Positions 32,762 to 41,874 of a DNA stretch of 45,087 bases are shown here, piece by piece. The stretch is from NCBI GenBank assembly GCA_013297825.1, contig JAAFIN010000008.1:1-45087 (forward strand), written 5' to 3'. Both the position numbers and the translations under genes were made by a program. The notes below the pieces were generated by a model. That model saw nothing but the letters and a program-made list of their open reading frames with translations, was not told the origin of the DNA and did no database searches. The DNA is from Cytophagales bacterium. Lineage in GTDB: Bacteria > Bacteroidota > Bacteroidia > Cytophagales > Microscillaceae. The number at the start of each line of letters is the position of its first letter. The first letter of the stretch is position 1.

Positions 32762-35710
32762 TTAACGGAAAAACTCATCAAAAGTAATAGAGAAATAATA
32801 CAACTGACCAACATAAGGACCGCCAAAACTTGCGTTGTAATCTTTACCAAAATAATCGTTGTTTAATTTACCTAAAAGATTGCTTGCACCAAGTTTAAGC
32901 ACAGATTTCATTTCTTTTACTTTGTAGCTTACTTGTGCATCAACTACACCAAAAGCCTCTACATAGCCATTTCCAAAAGATGACTGCCACAAAAATCTAT
33001 CTTGCCAACGATAAGAAATATCAAAACCTACGTTTTTCCATACTTCACGATTAGCAATACCAATGTTGAATTTGTGTTTTGGTGTATTAAAACCAGGCTC
33101 AAAAGTAGGGTCAGTAGATAAATCAGCTTGGAAATCAGCAAAAGAATAACTACCATTAAGATTGTATCCTTTTGGCAAACGATACGTAAATCCAAGACCT
33201 GAACCCCAAGATTGAATAGGTACTTTAGAATTTACATAAGGACGGAAAGCTGCACCTGCTGCAAAAGGGTCAGTTCCTGGTACAGAACCACCTTTAATTG
33301 CATATACTGTTCTTTGAGCAATAAAATTAGTATAATCATTGTAATACACATTAAAATCAATCATCAATTTATTATCCATCATTACCCCTTTATAACCCAC
33401 TTCGTATGCTTGTAGTTTTTCAGGTTGGATATAATCCAAATTAATTACACTACCTGTTGGATTAGCACGGTCAGTATAAGCACCACCTTCAAAAATACCA
33501 AATGCTTCAGCATTTGTGCGTGTGCCACCCAAAAGGATACCTGATGCAGAAGGGAAATAAATAAATTGTGCTTGTGTTTCAGGGTTGCGGAAACCTGTTT
33601 GATAAGATGCACGAATATTATGTTGTTTTTTCTCACCCAAAGAATATACCACAGAAGCACGTGGATTTACTTGTCCTTGAAAGTTTTGGTTTTTGTCATA
33701 ACGAATTGATGCTGTGATTTTCAAGCGGTCATCAAGCAATGATTTACCAGCTTGCACATATCCACCAAACTCGTCAATTGTAATACGACTGATACTTGTA
33801 CCATTATTTTCTCTAAATACAGTATTATCAGAAAATAAATCATATCTACGCACATTACCACCTACTTGTAAATCCATAAAAGTAACTACATCTTTGAAAT
33901 TATAGTTAAATTCTGCGTGGTAAAGTCTTGAATTATCCAAGAAACTTGCACCACCATTTTTAAATCTTTTTCCTCTGATGTCTTCTACTGCGTCTTTATA
34001 AGCCTGCGAACCTGGTTGTGGGATAGCATTCATTGTAGCATTGTAAGAATTATCACGTACTGTATTGATTTGTTCTACAGTAGGAGTAACTCCTGTACCA
34101 GCGTAAGTTCCAAAAAAGTTTTGTACCATATTTTGTGCAAAAGCAGGCGCAAAATTACCAGGAATGTATTTTCCCATAATACTACTTGTCAATAATAAAC
34201 CAATAGCATCTAAATTGTATGATTTACCTGCATCACTTTGTGACATATATGCACGTACAAAGAAATTTTTACCTTTTAATTCCAATTTGCTAAACATAAT
34301 ATTAAAATCACGCAAAGCATAACGATTGCCACCTTGATAAACTGATGAACCACTACCATAACGGAAATTACCTATCAACTCTAAATTATCATTGATACGA
34401 TAATGTGCTGCTGCATCAAATTTGTAGCTTCTTGCATTTTGATTATCCACCAGATTTTCTTCTTTGTGTCCCAAACGTGGCAATGGTATAGTGCCATTAG
34501 GATATTTACTTGCAACATTTTGAAAGAAACTAGACAATGCAGTTTGAGCTAACGCTGTATTACCATTGAAGAGTGCAGGGTTATTTAAAGTAGAAGCAAA
34601 AGCAGGATTAGCAATAAAGCTATTTGCAAAAGCATTCGCAGTTGTAGAAGTAATAGGCAATCCAAGTGGAACTTCATCACCATATGTGTTTAATCCGTCA
34701 AAATTAAATCTGTCATTTACAGTAGGATTTGCATTATTTGGGTTGTCATAGTTTGTAACACCTGTTCTTAACACATCATAATTATTAGCTCTCCAATCTT
34801 GTCCATCAAGGATAGAAGCATTCACTTTAAATGCAAAACGATTTCCAAAAGATTTCGCATAACGAATTGCAAAATTAGTATAACTATTGCGACCGTGTGC
34901 TTGTGCATTTCCTGTAAGATTATTACCATAAAAATTTCCACCAGGTGCAGCATTTGATTGCGTGCTTCCTAATTTTAATGTTGCACTAAGTCCTTGATAT
35001 TCAAATGGACTTTTGCTATTCATAAACAAAATACCATTAAAAGCATTAGGCCCATAAAGTGCTGAACCTGCACCAGGCACAAGTTCCACGCTTTCTACAT
35101 CAAGGTCAGAAATACCTACTACGTTACCTGTTGGGAAGTTCAATAAAGGAGACGCATTGTCCATTCCATCAATCAACTGCACAAAACGTGTATTGTTAAT
35201 TGCTGCAAAACCACGTGTATTGATAGAGTTAAAAGTCAAACTACCAGGCGTAGAACTTACACCTTTCAAACGTGCCAAACCATCATAAAAATCAGGTGTT
35301 GGTGCTTGTTGAACCGCAATGATGTCCATTTTTTCAATGGTTACAGGTGATTTCATAATATTCTCCTCCACACGTGAAGCAGAAACTACCACGCCTTCGC
35401 CCATAGTTTCTTCTTCAAGTTTTACGGTGATTTCACCTGCTTCTTTTACTTCAATGTCTTGTCCTGTAAAACCTACAAAAGACACTTGTAAAGTAAGTGG
35501 AAGTGCATTGCTGGTGGTAAGGCTAAATGTACCATCAGGGTTGGATATTGTACCAAAATTTGTGCCTTTGATATACACATTGGCACCAGGTAGAGGTTCG
35601 CCCTCTGCGTCAGTAATTTTTCCTGTGAGTGTGGTTTGGGCAAATGACAAAGCACTTGCAAATACCAAAAATAAACCCACTAACAGAAAACGGGTAAAAA
35701 ATTTCTTCAT
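32762..35710 (-). CDS. TonB-dependent receptor with CarboxypepD-like domain
   Basis: 982 residues, an outer-membrane beta-barrel importer. Signal peptide about 1-24 (ending SFAQ), a carboxypeptidase regulatory-like domain (about 26-105, LTGKITDAEGEPLPGANVYIKGTNFGT), a TonB-box-like stretch (VVVSASRVEENIMKSPVTIEKM), a plug (about 115-235, with INTRGFAAINNTRFVQLIDGMDN and LVPGAGSALYGPNAFNGI) and a 22-strand barrel ending in the typical terminal aromatic strand LYYFSITFDEFFR. No SusD homologue follows; an SGNH lipoprotein does. The substrate is not predictable from sequence. Possible promoter with a long leader near 36040. Confidence 0.96.
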   Translation of the reverse strand: MKKFFTRFLLVGLFLVFASALSFAQTTLTGKITDAEGEPLPGANVYIKGTNFGTISNPDGTFSLTTSNALPLTLQVSFVGFTGQDIEVKEAGEITVKLEEETMGEGVVVSASRVEENIMKSPVTIEKMDIIAVQQAPTPDFYDGLARLKGVSSTPGSLTFNSINTRGFAAINNTRFVQLIDGMDNASPLLNFPTGNVVGISDLDVESVELVPGAGSALYGPNAFNGILFMNSKSPFEYQGLSATLKLGSTQSNAAPGGNFYGNNLTGNAQAHGRNSYTNFAIRYAKSFGNRFAFKVNASILDGQDWRANNYDVLRTGVTNYDNPNNANPTVNDRFNFDGLNTYGDEVPLGLPITSTTANAFANSFIANPAFASTLNNPALFNGNTALAQTALSSFFQNVASKYPNGTIPLPRLGHKEENLVDNQNARSYKFDAAAHYRINDNLELIGNFRYGSGSSVYQGGNRYALRDFNIMFSKLELKGKNFFVRAYMSQSDAGKSYNLDAIGLLLTSSIMGKYIPGNFAPAFAQNMVQNFFGTYAGTGVTPTVEQINTVRDNSYNATMNAIPQPGSQAYKDAVEDIRGKRFKNGGASFLDNSRLYHAEFNYNFKDVVTFMDLQVGGNVRRYDLFSDNTVFRENNGTSISRITIDEFGGYVQAGKSLLDDRLKITASIRYDKNQNFQGQVNPRASVVYSLGEKKQHNIRASYQTGFRNPETQAQFIYFPSASGILLGGTRTNAEAFGIFEGGAYTDRANPTGSVINLDYIQPEKLQAYEVGYKGVMMDNKLMIDFNVYYNDYTNFIAQRTVYAIKGGSVPGTDPFAAGAAFRPYVNSKVPIQSWGSGLGFTYRLPKGYNLNGSYSFADFQADLSTDPTFEPGFNTPKHKFNIGIANREVWKNVGFDISYRWQDRFLWQSSFGNGYVEAFGVVDAQVSYKVKEMKSVLKLGASNLLGKLNNDYFGKDYNASFGGPYVGQLYYFSITFDEFFR

Positions 35711-36039
35711 AATAAAGAAAATTAAAAAAATTAAAATTAAAAAAAGGAATAAAAATAAAAAACTGAGAATAATTTAAAAATTTGTTTTTAATAAAATTTT
35801 ATAAAAATTAAAAAAATGATTTAAAAAATAAAATAAAGCATTAAAAGAAATTTATATTATTGATTTTTTGTGATTTGAAAAAATAAAAAATAGTCATTTG
35901 TAATTATTTTGCAATTATTATTTTTAAATTTTTTGTAGAAAAATTAAAAATAAATATTTTTTATAATTAAAACAAAATATTATTCTGTATTTTTAACGAT
36001 TGTTCAATAAAATATGCTTTTTATTTCATTATATAAAAA

Positions 36040-36047
36040 CAAATTTA
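36040..36047 (-). promoter_or_regulatory. Possible promoter of the TonB-dependent receptor gene
   Basis: Minus strand TAAATTTG with TTG (36069-36071) 21 bases upstream, close to Bacteroidota spacing. It implies a leader of about 330 bases. The region 35711-36283 is otherwise A/T-rich without a supported gene. Confidence 0.35.
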
Positions 36048-36085
36048 GGCTAAAAAATATGAAAAAAACAAGTTAAAATAAAAAA

Positions 36086-36126
36086 AAAACAAGTTTTTTT
36101 ATGTTTTTGATAAAAACTTGTTTTTG
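36086..36126. terminator. Unassigned hairpin with A and T runs
   Basis: aaaacaagttttt and aaaaacttgttttt form a terminator-like hairpin. No gene reads into it from the plus side, and on the minus side it is upstream of the receptor gene. Confidence 0.45.
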
Positions 36127-36283
36127 GTCTAATTGTTTTAATGGTATTAAAAAAAGGTTGTTTTGTGATTTTTTATTTGAACTAAAAATAAAATAATTTT
36201 TTTTTGCTGTTTGAATGTTTAACTTCTTTCCATATTTTTTTGATTTTTTTTTGATTTTTTATTTTAACCAAAAATTTAAAAAC

Positions 36284-36333
36284 ATCATTTTTCAGAAAAT
36301 AAATTTATTTTAAAAGAAAATTATATATTTTTG
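36284..36333 (+). repeat. 50-bp direct repeat, left copy (with promoter box)
   Basis: Identical base for base to 37277-37326. It starts atcatttttcagaaaa and ends tatatttttg, which contains a TATTTTTG box (36326-36333). Similarity extends about 13 bases further left with one mismatch. Confidence 0.92.
36326..36333 (+). promoter_or_regulatory. Candidate -7 box of the toxin-antitoxin operon
   Basis: TATTTTTG matches TAnnTTTG, about 195 bases before the antitoxin start. It is part of the duplicated 50 bp. Confidence 0.5.
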
Positions 36334-36526
36334 TGTTAATCTTAGAAAGATATACTTTAAAAGGGATAAAAAGTGTCATTTTTAAGAATTTAAAAAATTG
36401 CTATTTTATCATTTTTGAACATAAAAACAATCTTTTTCTTCTTTTTATTTATGTTATATTTTACCCCTTACGAAGTATAGTTACAAATTTTACGGTTTGA
36501 AAATGAAAAAATAAACTTATAAAGAT

Positions 36527-36727
36527 ATGCAAATTACTCTTGAAATACACGATAAAAATTTTTTGATAGCATTTGAAAATTTATTACAACAATTTCAAAT
36601 ATCTTATCAAACTAACACTACAAAACAAAAAAAAAATAGACAAGATTTTTTAAAAAAATATAAACCTGTTGGTGTAAAATCAAATTATACACCAACAAAA
36701 ACTGATTGGTATGAGCAAGCAAAATAA
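36527..36727 (+). CDS. Putative antitoxin of a PIN toxin pair
   Basis: 66 residues, starting MQITLEIHDKNFLIAFENLLQQF. A short N-terminal strand-helix unit is followed by a basic, Lys/Asn/Gln-rich tail ending KTDWYEQAK. It matches no named antitoxin family I can identify by eye. The evidence for its role is size, position and the 17-base overlap with the PIN-domain gene, the usual layout of VapBC-type operons in which the first gene encodes the antitoxin. The C-terminal tail would be the toxin-binding part and the N-terminus may bind the operator. Confidence 0.75.
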   Translation: MQITLEIHDKNFLIAFENLLQQFQISYQTNTTKQKKNRQDFLKKYKPVGVKSNYTPTKTDWYEQAK

Positions 36728-37184
36728 AATATTCCTGGACAGTAGTATTTTAATTGAATTTGAAAAACAAAGTGAAAAAAGCAGCCTTTTTGTTTTGTTA
36801 CAAAATAGTGATTTTGAGCTTTATATCAATGCTATCGTAGCAAGTGAATATCTTTATAAACTTATAGGGATTATTGCACAAAAATCACCAATGGCAGTTT
36901 GTGAAAGCAATAAAATAAAAGAAATCATAGAACAACAAGACATAGAGAGTTTTTTAAGTATATTTTCCTATTTGGAAATTACAGAAGAATCTATTTTATT
37001 TTCTGTTGATTTAATGAAAAAACATAATCTTTTGCCAAATGATGCTATGATTTTAGCTACTTGTTTGTTGCAAAATATTAAAGTTTTAGCAAGCCACGAC
37101 ACAGATTTTGCATTGGCTTGTCAAAACGAAAGTATTTTATTGTTAAAAAATGATATTGATTTTAATAATTTCCTAAAAGAATGA
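36711..37184 (+). CDS. PIN-domain ribonuclease toxin (VapC-like)
   Basis: 157 residues. The acidic PIN active site is complete: D10 in FLDSSILIEF, E46 in VASEYLYKL, D111 in LPNDAMILATCL and D130/D132 in ASHDTDFALAC. PIN toxins cut tRNA or rRNA in the presence of Mg2+ or Mn2+; the target of this one is unknown. It overlaps the antitoxin by 17 bases in another frame, giving translational coupling. A terminator follows at 37217. The pair lies within a 50-bp direct repeat and is absent from neither copy's promoter logic: each repeat carries the same -7 box. Confidence 0.9.
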   Translation: MSKQNKIFLDSSILIEFEKQSEKSSLFVLLQNSDFELYINAIVASEYLYKLIGIIAQKSPMAVCESNKIKEIIEQQDIESFLSIFSYLEITEESILFSVDLMKKHNLLPNDAMILATCLLQNIKVLASHDTDFALACQNESILLLKNDIDFNNFLKE

Positions 37185-37216
37185 AAATAAATATATTTTT
37201 ATTCTTTTTATGTCTA

Positions 37217-37252
37217 AAACTCCAAAAAAGACTAAAATTTTTGGAGTTTTTT
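37217..37252 (+). terminator. Terminator of the toxin-antitoxin operon
   Basis: aaaactccaaaaa and tttttggagtttttt with a short loop, 33 bases after the toxin stop. Confidence 0.85.
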
Positions 37253-37276
37253 AATGTTACCCCAAAATTTAAAAAA

Positions 37277-37326
37277 ATCATTTTTCAGAAAATAAATTTA
37301 TTTTAAAAGAAAATTATATATTTTTG
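37277..37326 (+). repeat. 50-bp direct repeat, right copy (with promoter box)
   Basis: Exact copy of 36284-36333, 993 bases further on. It sits where the promoter of the lipoprotein gene at 37428 is expected. Confidence 0.92.
37319..37326 (+). promoter_or_regulatory. Candidate -7 box of the lipoprotein gene at 37428
   Basis: TATTTTTG followed by cagttt, about 100 bases before the ATG. It is identical to the box of the toxin-antitoxin operon by duplication. Confidence 0.5.
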
Positions 37327-37427
37327 CAGTTTAATTTTAAAAACCTTATTATAATTTAATTTAATATTAAAAAAAGAAAAAATTTTTAATCTTAAAATCT
37401 TAATCCCAATTTACATAATTTCGTTAT

Positions 37428-38696
37428 ATGTTTAAATCCTATCTAAAAATCTTTGTGATAATGCAATGTTTGGCTACTTTTATGGTAGCTTGTGGCAACA
37501 ATCAAGCACAAGATAATTCAGCTAATAAAAAAACTGAAACAGCCAAAAACCAAGAAAAAGGCAACGACAAAAAAGATAACAAAGACAATAAAAATACTGA
37601 ACAAAAAGAAGAAACAACTGCCTCAAATGACCGACTAACGCCCAAAGAAACCGTTACTGACCGCAAAATCAACGATATGGCTCGTTTTATTGCAGGACTT
37701 GAACCAGAAGAAGGTAGTGTTTATGCAGAAAGTTGCAAAGAGGCATATTGGAAAAATTATTCTGCAACTGCTAACGCACAATGGACGAATATGAATGCCA
37801 AACTCCCAAAACTCAAAGAATGGCGTGATACTGAACTCAAAGATGTAAATAAATTGGGTGGAACATTGTTTTATCCATTTTCAGGGCCTGATTTCTTGCA
37901 CGCAGGTACATTTTTTCCAGAGGTTGATGAAATGATTTTGATGGGACTTGAGCCTATTGGGTCATTACCTGATTTTGATAAAGTTTCAAAACCTGCTTTT
38001 TTTGGTGCAAATGGTATTCAAAGGTCATTGGCAAGTGTGTTGGCATATAGTTTTTTCCAAACCTTGCATATGCAAGTGGATTTAACAGGTAGAGCAACCC
38101 CTACTGTAGATGGCACTTTGCCTGTAATTCTTACATTTATGGCTCGCACCAATCACAAAGTACTTCATTTTGAAAAAGTAGCTATCAATGCAGAAGGTAA
38201 AATCGTACCTGCGGAAGGTTTTAAAGGTGATAAAGCAACTTATTATGGTAATAAAATTGCTTATCAACGTGCTGACAAACCAGAAGAAAGAAAAACATTA
38301 TATTATTTTAGTGTAAATCTTTCAAATGATGCTTACGAAGGAAAAGGTGGTTTAAATCAACGCAAAGATTTGAAAAGTTTTATTGAAAATCTCCCAATGA
38401 AAACTACTTATTTGAAATCTGCATCTTATTTAATGTACAAAGAATATTTCTTTGTAATTCGTGATATTATTTTGAATAAAACTACTTATTTGTTGCAAGA
38501 TGATTCAGGTATGCACTATCGCAATGTGAAAAATGGTAAATGGGATATCACATTGTTTGGTGCGTATGCAGGCCCAATTCCATTGTTTGGAAATTATTGG
38601 CAACAAGATATTGCTAACGACTTCAAAAAATCTGAAATGGTGCGTCCTTTGCCTTTTGGCATTGGTTATCACCTTCACCCTCAAAACGCAAAGTAA
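37428..38696 (+). CDS. Lipoprotein of unknown function (422 aa)
   Basis: Lipoprotein signal peptide with C22 (FMVAC), then a disordered Lys/Asn/Glu/Asp-rich linker (about 23-70), then a globular domain (about 75-415). The domain has strings such as [35 protein letters not shown] and [43 protein letters not shown] recall similar hypothetical proteins in Bacteroidota but no function. The last residues (about LHPQNAK) are encoded by DNA that, on the other strand, encodes the RFEGEG part of a GDP-mannose dehydratase, so this C-terminus is probably not original: see the truncated gmd. Membrane side and partner are unknown. Confidence 0.85.
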   Translation: MFKSYLKIFVIMQCLATFMVACGNNQAQDNSANKKTETAKNQEKGNDKKDNKDNKNTEQKEETTASNDRLTPKETVTDRKINDMARFIAGLEPEEGSVYAESCKEAYWKNYSATANAQWTNMNAKLPKLKEWRDTELKDVNKLGGTLFYPFSGPDFLHAGTFFPEVDEMILMGLEPIGSLPDFDKVSKPAFFGANGIQRSLASVLAYSFFQTLHMQVDLTGRATPTVDGTLPVILTFMARTNHKVLHFEKVAINAEGKIVPAEGFKGDKATYYGNKIAYQRADKPEERKTLYYFSVNLSNDAYEGKGGLNQRKDLKSFIENLPMKTTYLKSASYLMYKEYFFVIRDIILNKTTYLLQDDSGMHYRNVKNGKWDITLFGAYAGPIPLFGNYWQQDIANDFKKSEMVRPLPFGIGYHLHPQNAK

Positions 38697-39510
38697 CCCC
38701 AATTTCTTTGAAAGCAAGCACCACAAAATCCCTTACAGTAGTCGTAATGCCTGTTGCAATCACAAAATCCTCTGGTTTTTCTTGTTGTAACATCAACCAT
38801 TGAGCCACTACATAATCCTTAGCGTGTCCCCAATCTCTTTTTGCATCAAGATTTCCCAAAAAAAGTTTGTCTTGCATACCCAACGCAATGCGTGAAACTG
38901 CTCTTGTAATCTTGCGTGTTACGAATGTTTCGCCTCTAAGCGGGCTTTCGTGGTTAAATAAAATACCATTACAAGCAAACATTCCATAAGCCTCACGATA
39001 ATTAACCGTAATCCAATACGCATACAATTTGGCTACTGCATAAGGCGAGCGAGGATAAAATGGCGTAGTTTCGCTTTGTGGAACTGCCTGCACAAGACCA
39101 TACAATTCAGAGGTAGAGGCTTGATAAAATTTTGTTTTTTTCTCCAAACCTAATATGCGAATTGCCTCCAAAATACGCAATGTGCCTATTCCGTCAGCAT
39201 TGGCAGTATATTCAGGTGTGTCAAAACTTACCCTCACGTGGGACATTGCCCCAAGATTATAGATTTCGTCAGGTTGAACTTCTTGAATAATACGAATGAG
39301 ATTAGTAGAATCTGTCAAATCACCATAATGCAATTTGAAACGAATATTTGTTTCGTGTGGGTCTTGATAAAGGTTATCAATGCGGTCAGTATTGAATAAT
39401 GAACTTCTGCGTTTGATGCCATGCACCATATAACCTTTGTCCAATAAAAATTGGGCAAGATACGCACCATCTTGTCCCGTTACGCCTGTAATAAGTGCAA
39501 CTTTTGTCAT
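38623..39510 (-). pseudogene. gmd: GDP-mannose 4,6-dehydratase, C-terminally truncated
   Basis: The enzyme converts GDP-mannose to GDP-4-keto-6-deoxymannose for fucose and related sugars. Present: [15 protein letters not shown] (NADP site), [22 protein letters not shown] (YxxxK) and [17 protein letters not shown]. Homology to the family runs to [10 protein letters not shown]; the last residues (about [15 protein letters not shown]) are read from the opposite strand of the lipoprotein gene and are foreign. At 295 residues it lacks roughly the last 50-75 residues of the usual 345-373, a region including the PRYFRPAEV stretch that shapes the sugar site. So it is probably inactive, or an assembly error. 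The start and a TATTTTTG box (39542-39549, minus) look normal. No GDP-fucose synthase is adjacent. Confidence 0.88.
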
Positions 39511-39541
39511 GTAGTTTTTTTTGGAATTTATTATTTTTTTG

Positions 39542-39549
39542 CAAAAATA
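39542..39549 (-). promoter_or_regulatory. Candidate -7 box of gmd
   Basis: Minus strand TATTTTTG about 32 bases before the ATG. An exact TAnnTTTG match in a compact position. Confidence 0.5.
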
Positions 39550-39600
39550 GTTAAGAATTATGGATTTTTAATTTTTTTTATTTTTTAAGATGTTAAGCAC

Positions 39601-39645
39601 AAAAAAAACCTTTATTCCATCAAGAATAAAGGTTTTTTTTATTTT
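39601..39645. terminator. Terminator after the OmpA-like/TPR lipoprotein gene
   Basis: aaacctttattcc and gaataaaggtttt with A and T runs. It lies downstream of the minus-strand stop at 39733 and upstream of gmd, insulating the two. Confidence 0.88.
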
Positions 39646-39657
39646 ACAAATAAATGT

Positions 39658-39735
39658 ATTTGGCTGTTTAATTTACCATTCAACATTGAATTTTGGTTGT
39701 TTAATTCAACATTTACCATTTACAATTTACCATTA
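39658..39735. repeat. Text-like intergenic repeat (ttggctgtt / accattcaacatt)
   Basis: aatttaccattcaacattg, ttggttgtttaattc and catttaccatttacaattt strings fill the space up to the stop codon at 39733. Confidence 0.7.
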
Positions 39736-41640
39736 TTTAATAGCATCTTTGAAAGTTGCACCATTTTTCACTTTTTCAAATTCTACATCTTTGATAGCTT
39801 TTCCTTTAAGGGTGTTATCAAGTTCTACAGCTTGTTTAAGTGCTTTTCCTGCGTCAGCTTCTTGTCCTTTGCGTGCATAAGCCACTGCAAGAGCATAGAA
39901 AGTAATCGCATCTTTTGGATTTTTTTGGCTTGCAGAATTGAAGTTAGCGATTGCTTCGTCATAGTTGATACCTTGCATCAAAGTAGCCAAACCTTTGTTA
40001 AAGAGGTTAGGATTGCTTTGAGGAGCATTATTTAAGAAATCAACTGCTTCACGATATTTACCATCATTGCGTTTTTGAGCGTCTTTGATAGCAAGATAAC
40101 CTTTTGCACCATTGATAAGTTTAGAAACTGCTGGATTGGTACTTCCAAGATTAGATGCTTTTTTCAAATATTCTTCCATTTTAGCGTTGTCGCCTTTGAT
40201 AGAATACGCCATTGCAAGGTTATAAGCACCTTCACCTGTTTCTTGTTTGCCCATACCTGCTTCAAGGTATTTGATAGCATCATCAAGTTTTGCGTTGCTT
40301 TTTTTGAACAGAGTAATATCCAACAAAGTAGAACCAAGATTGTTATTTACTTTGTAAGTATCGTATGTTTTTTGGGCGGTCATTAGGATTTCAGCTCTTT
40401 CATCAAGGTCAGAAGTTTGAGAAGCTGCATAAAGATATTCTGCTTCTGTGAGTGCATCACCTTTTGCTTTACCATCTCTAATTTGTTTGGTAAGGGCTGA
40501 CATTTCAGCTACAGATTTTGCAACACCAGGTTTTTTGATACCTGTTTTTGCATAACGCATTTTAGGATAAACTTCGTCCATCAATGCTTTGTAGTATGAT
40601 TTTTTTTGCAATTTAAGTTCTTTTTCAGTGAAATCACCATCACCACCCAAAGTAGATTTTGCGTCAGCTTTATCACCAGCAGACAATGCACTTGCATCAA
40701 CAAGGTCATTAAATTCTGGGATAGTTTCGCCCATTACTTTTTTAGAGAAATTGAATTTGTATTCTGCAATTTCGTCTTTTTTGTATTTGAATTTCTCCAA
40801 CATTGTTTTGAATTGCATTTGCAATGCCATTGCACGTTTTTCAGCAAGACCTGTATTCACAGCTTCTGTACCTTCTGGAGAGTGGGAGCTTGTACCTTGT
40901 GCTTCAAAAGCTGGTACTTTTGTTTCTTTGAAAAGTTCTGTGATAGTTTCCATTACAGCTTTGTTGTTGCCTGTATTAGGACTAAGCATAAAACTACCTC
41001 TTTCAAAATTAACACCTACTTCCAAAACATCATCTTTTGGGGCGCTATAATTGTGGTCAAAAGACGCAAAAGGAGATTCAGAAGTGGTAGGATTTACACC
41101 ACTTACAGGGCTTTTTACCAAAAGAACCGTAGTAGCAATACCTTTTACAAATTTACCATCTTTGTCTTTAAGACGTACAGGGCCAAATTCTTTTGATTTT
41201 GGTTTAGAACCCAATTTTGTTGCAATACCTTTTAAGAAAAGACCGCCTTCTTTGAATTTATCTTGGTAACCCATATTAAATTCTTTATTTACTGCTACGT
41301 CTTCTTTTTTAGTTACATATTCGTCACCTTTTGCCTCATAAGCACCTACACGTTGTCCTTGTGTAAGGGCATTAGGATCCATATCAGCCATATTGTCAAT
41401 ATTGCCTGGTACATAATACAATTCAAGAGTGTAAGAAGTACCTTTTTTCATCATTTTGATAGGCAATTTACCTGAAAGTTTGAAATCAACTTTATCGCCT
41501 CTGCCATGTATTTCCAAAGGATTTGGGTCAACAGTCATCTGTTGTTCTTTGGCGAGTTTTGTCATTTCTGAAAGCGGGTCTTTGCATGATGCAAACATTC
41601 CTGCACCAAGCAGGATACCTAACGCAATTTTGCTTTTCAT
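39733..41640 (-). CDS. Lipoprotein with OmpA-like and TPR regions
   Basis: 635 residues. Lipoprotein signal peptide with C19 (MFASC). Residues about 25-200 form a beta-rich domain. About 208-282 is an OmpA C-terminal-like segment: FERGSFMLSPNTGN, VPAFEAQGTSSHSPEGTE, NTGLAEKRAMALQMQF, similar to the peptidoglycan-binding pattern, although the classical NxxLSxxRA reads NTGLAEKRA. From about 395 to 625 there are several tetratricopeptide repeats (GEGAYNLAMAYSIKGDNAKMEEYLKKA; AITFYALAVAYARKGQEADAGKALKQAVEL). It may link the outer membrane to peptidoglycan and to a protein partner. Similar combinations occur in some type IX secretion accessory proteins, but nothing else here supports that role. 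Confidence 0.85.
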   Translation of the reverse strand: MKSKIALGILLGAGMFASCKDPLSEMTKLAKEQQMTVDPNPLEIHGRGDKVDFKLSGKLPIKMMKKGTSYTLELYYVPGNIDNMADMDPNALTQGQRVGAYEAKGDEYVTKKEDVAVNKEFNMGYQDKFKEGGLFLKGIATKLGSKPKSKEFGPVRLKDKDGKFVKGIATTVLLVKSPVSGVNPTTSESPFASFDHNYSAPKDDVLEVGVNFERGSFMLSPNTGNNKAVMETITELFKETKVPAFEAQGTSSHSPEGTEAVNTGLAEKRAMALQMQFKTMLEKFKYKKDEIAEYKFNFSKKVMGETIPEFNDLVDASALSAGDKADAKSTLGGDGDFTEKELKLQKKSYYKALMDEVYPKMRYAKTGIKKPGVAKSVAEMSALTKQIRDGKAKGDALTEAEYLYAASQTSDLDERAEILMTAQKTYDTYKVNNNLGSTLLDITLFKKSNAKLDDAIKYLEAGMGKQETGEGAYNLAMAYSIKGDNAKMEEYLKKASNLGSTNPAVSKLINGAKGYLAIKDAQKRNDGKYREAVDFLNNAPQSNPNLFNKGLATLMQGINYDEAIANFNSASQKNPKDAITFYALAVAYARKGQEADAGKALKQAVELDNTLKGKAIKDVEFEKVKNGATFKDAIK

Positions 41641-41780
41641 TTGAAAATAAATGTGGTTTTTTAAATTATGTTTTAATACAATATATCTATTTTTTGGTGC
41701 AATTTTAACACATTATTTTTAAAAATTGAAAAAAAAACCTTTTTTTTTTGAAAGAATTTAGAAAAAAGTAAAAAAAGTCC

Positions 41781-41788
41781 TAACTTCG
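41781..41788 (+). promoter_or_regulatory. Possible -7 box of the pspC-like gene
   Basis: TAACTTCG, one mismatch from TAnnTTTG, about 87 bases before the ATG at 41875. Confidence 0.3.
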
Positions 41789-41874
41789 TATGTTTTATTA
41801 CAAATAAAAAAATTATACTTTTTTTATTTTCATTTTTTTACTTTAAATTATTGAGCAAAACAATACAAAATTAT

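Noticed and set aside
40606-41196. Plus-strand frame of 196 codons
   Set aside because: Antisense to the OmpA-like/TPR lipoprotein gene; Phe/Cys/Ile-rich shadow composition.
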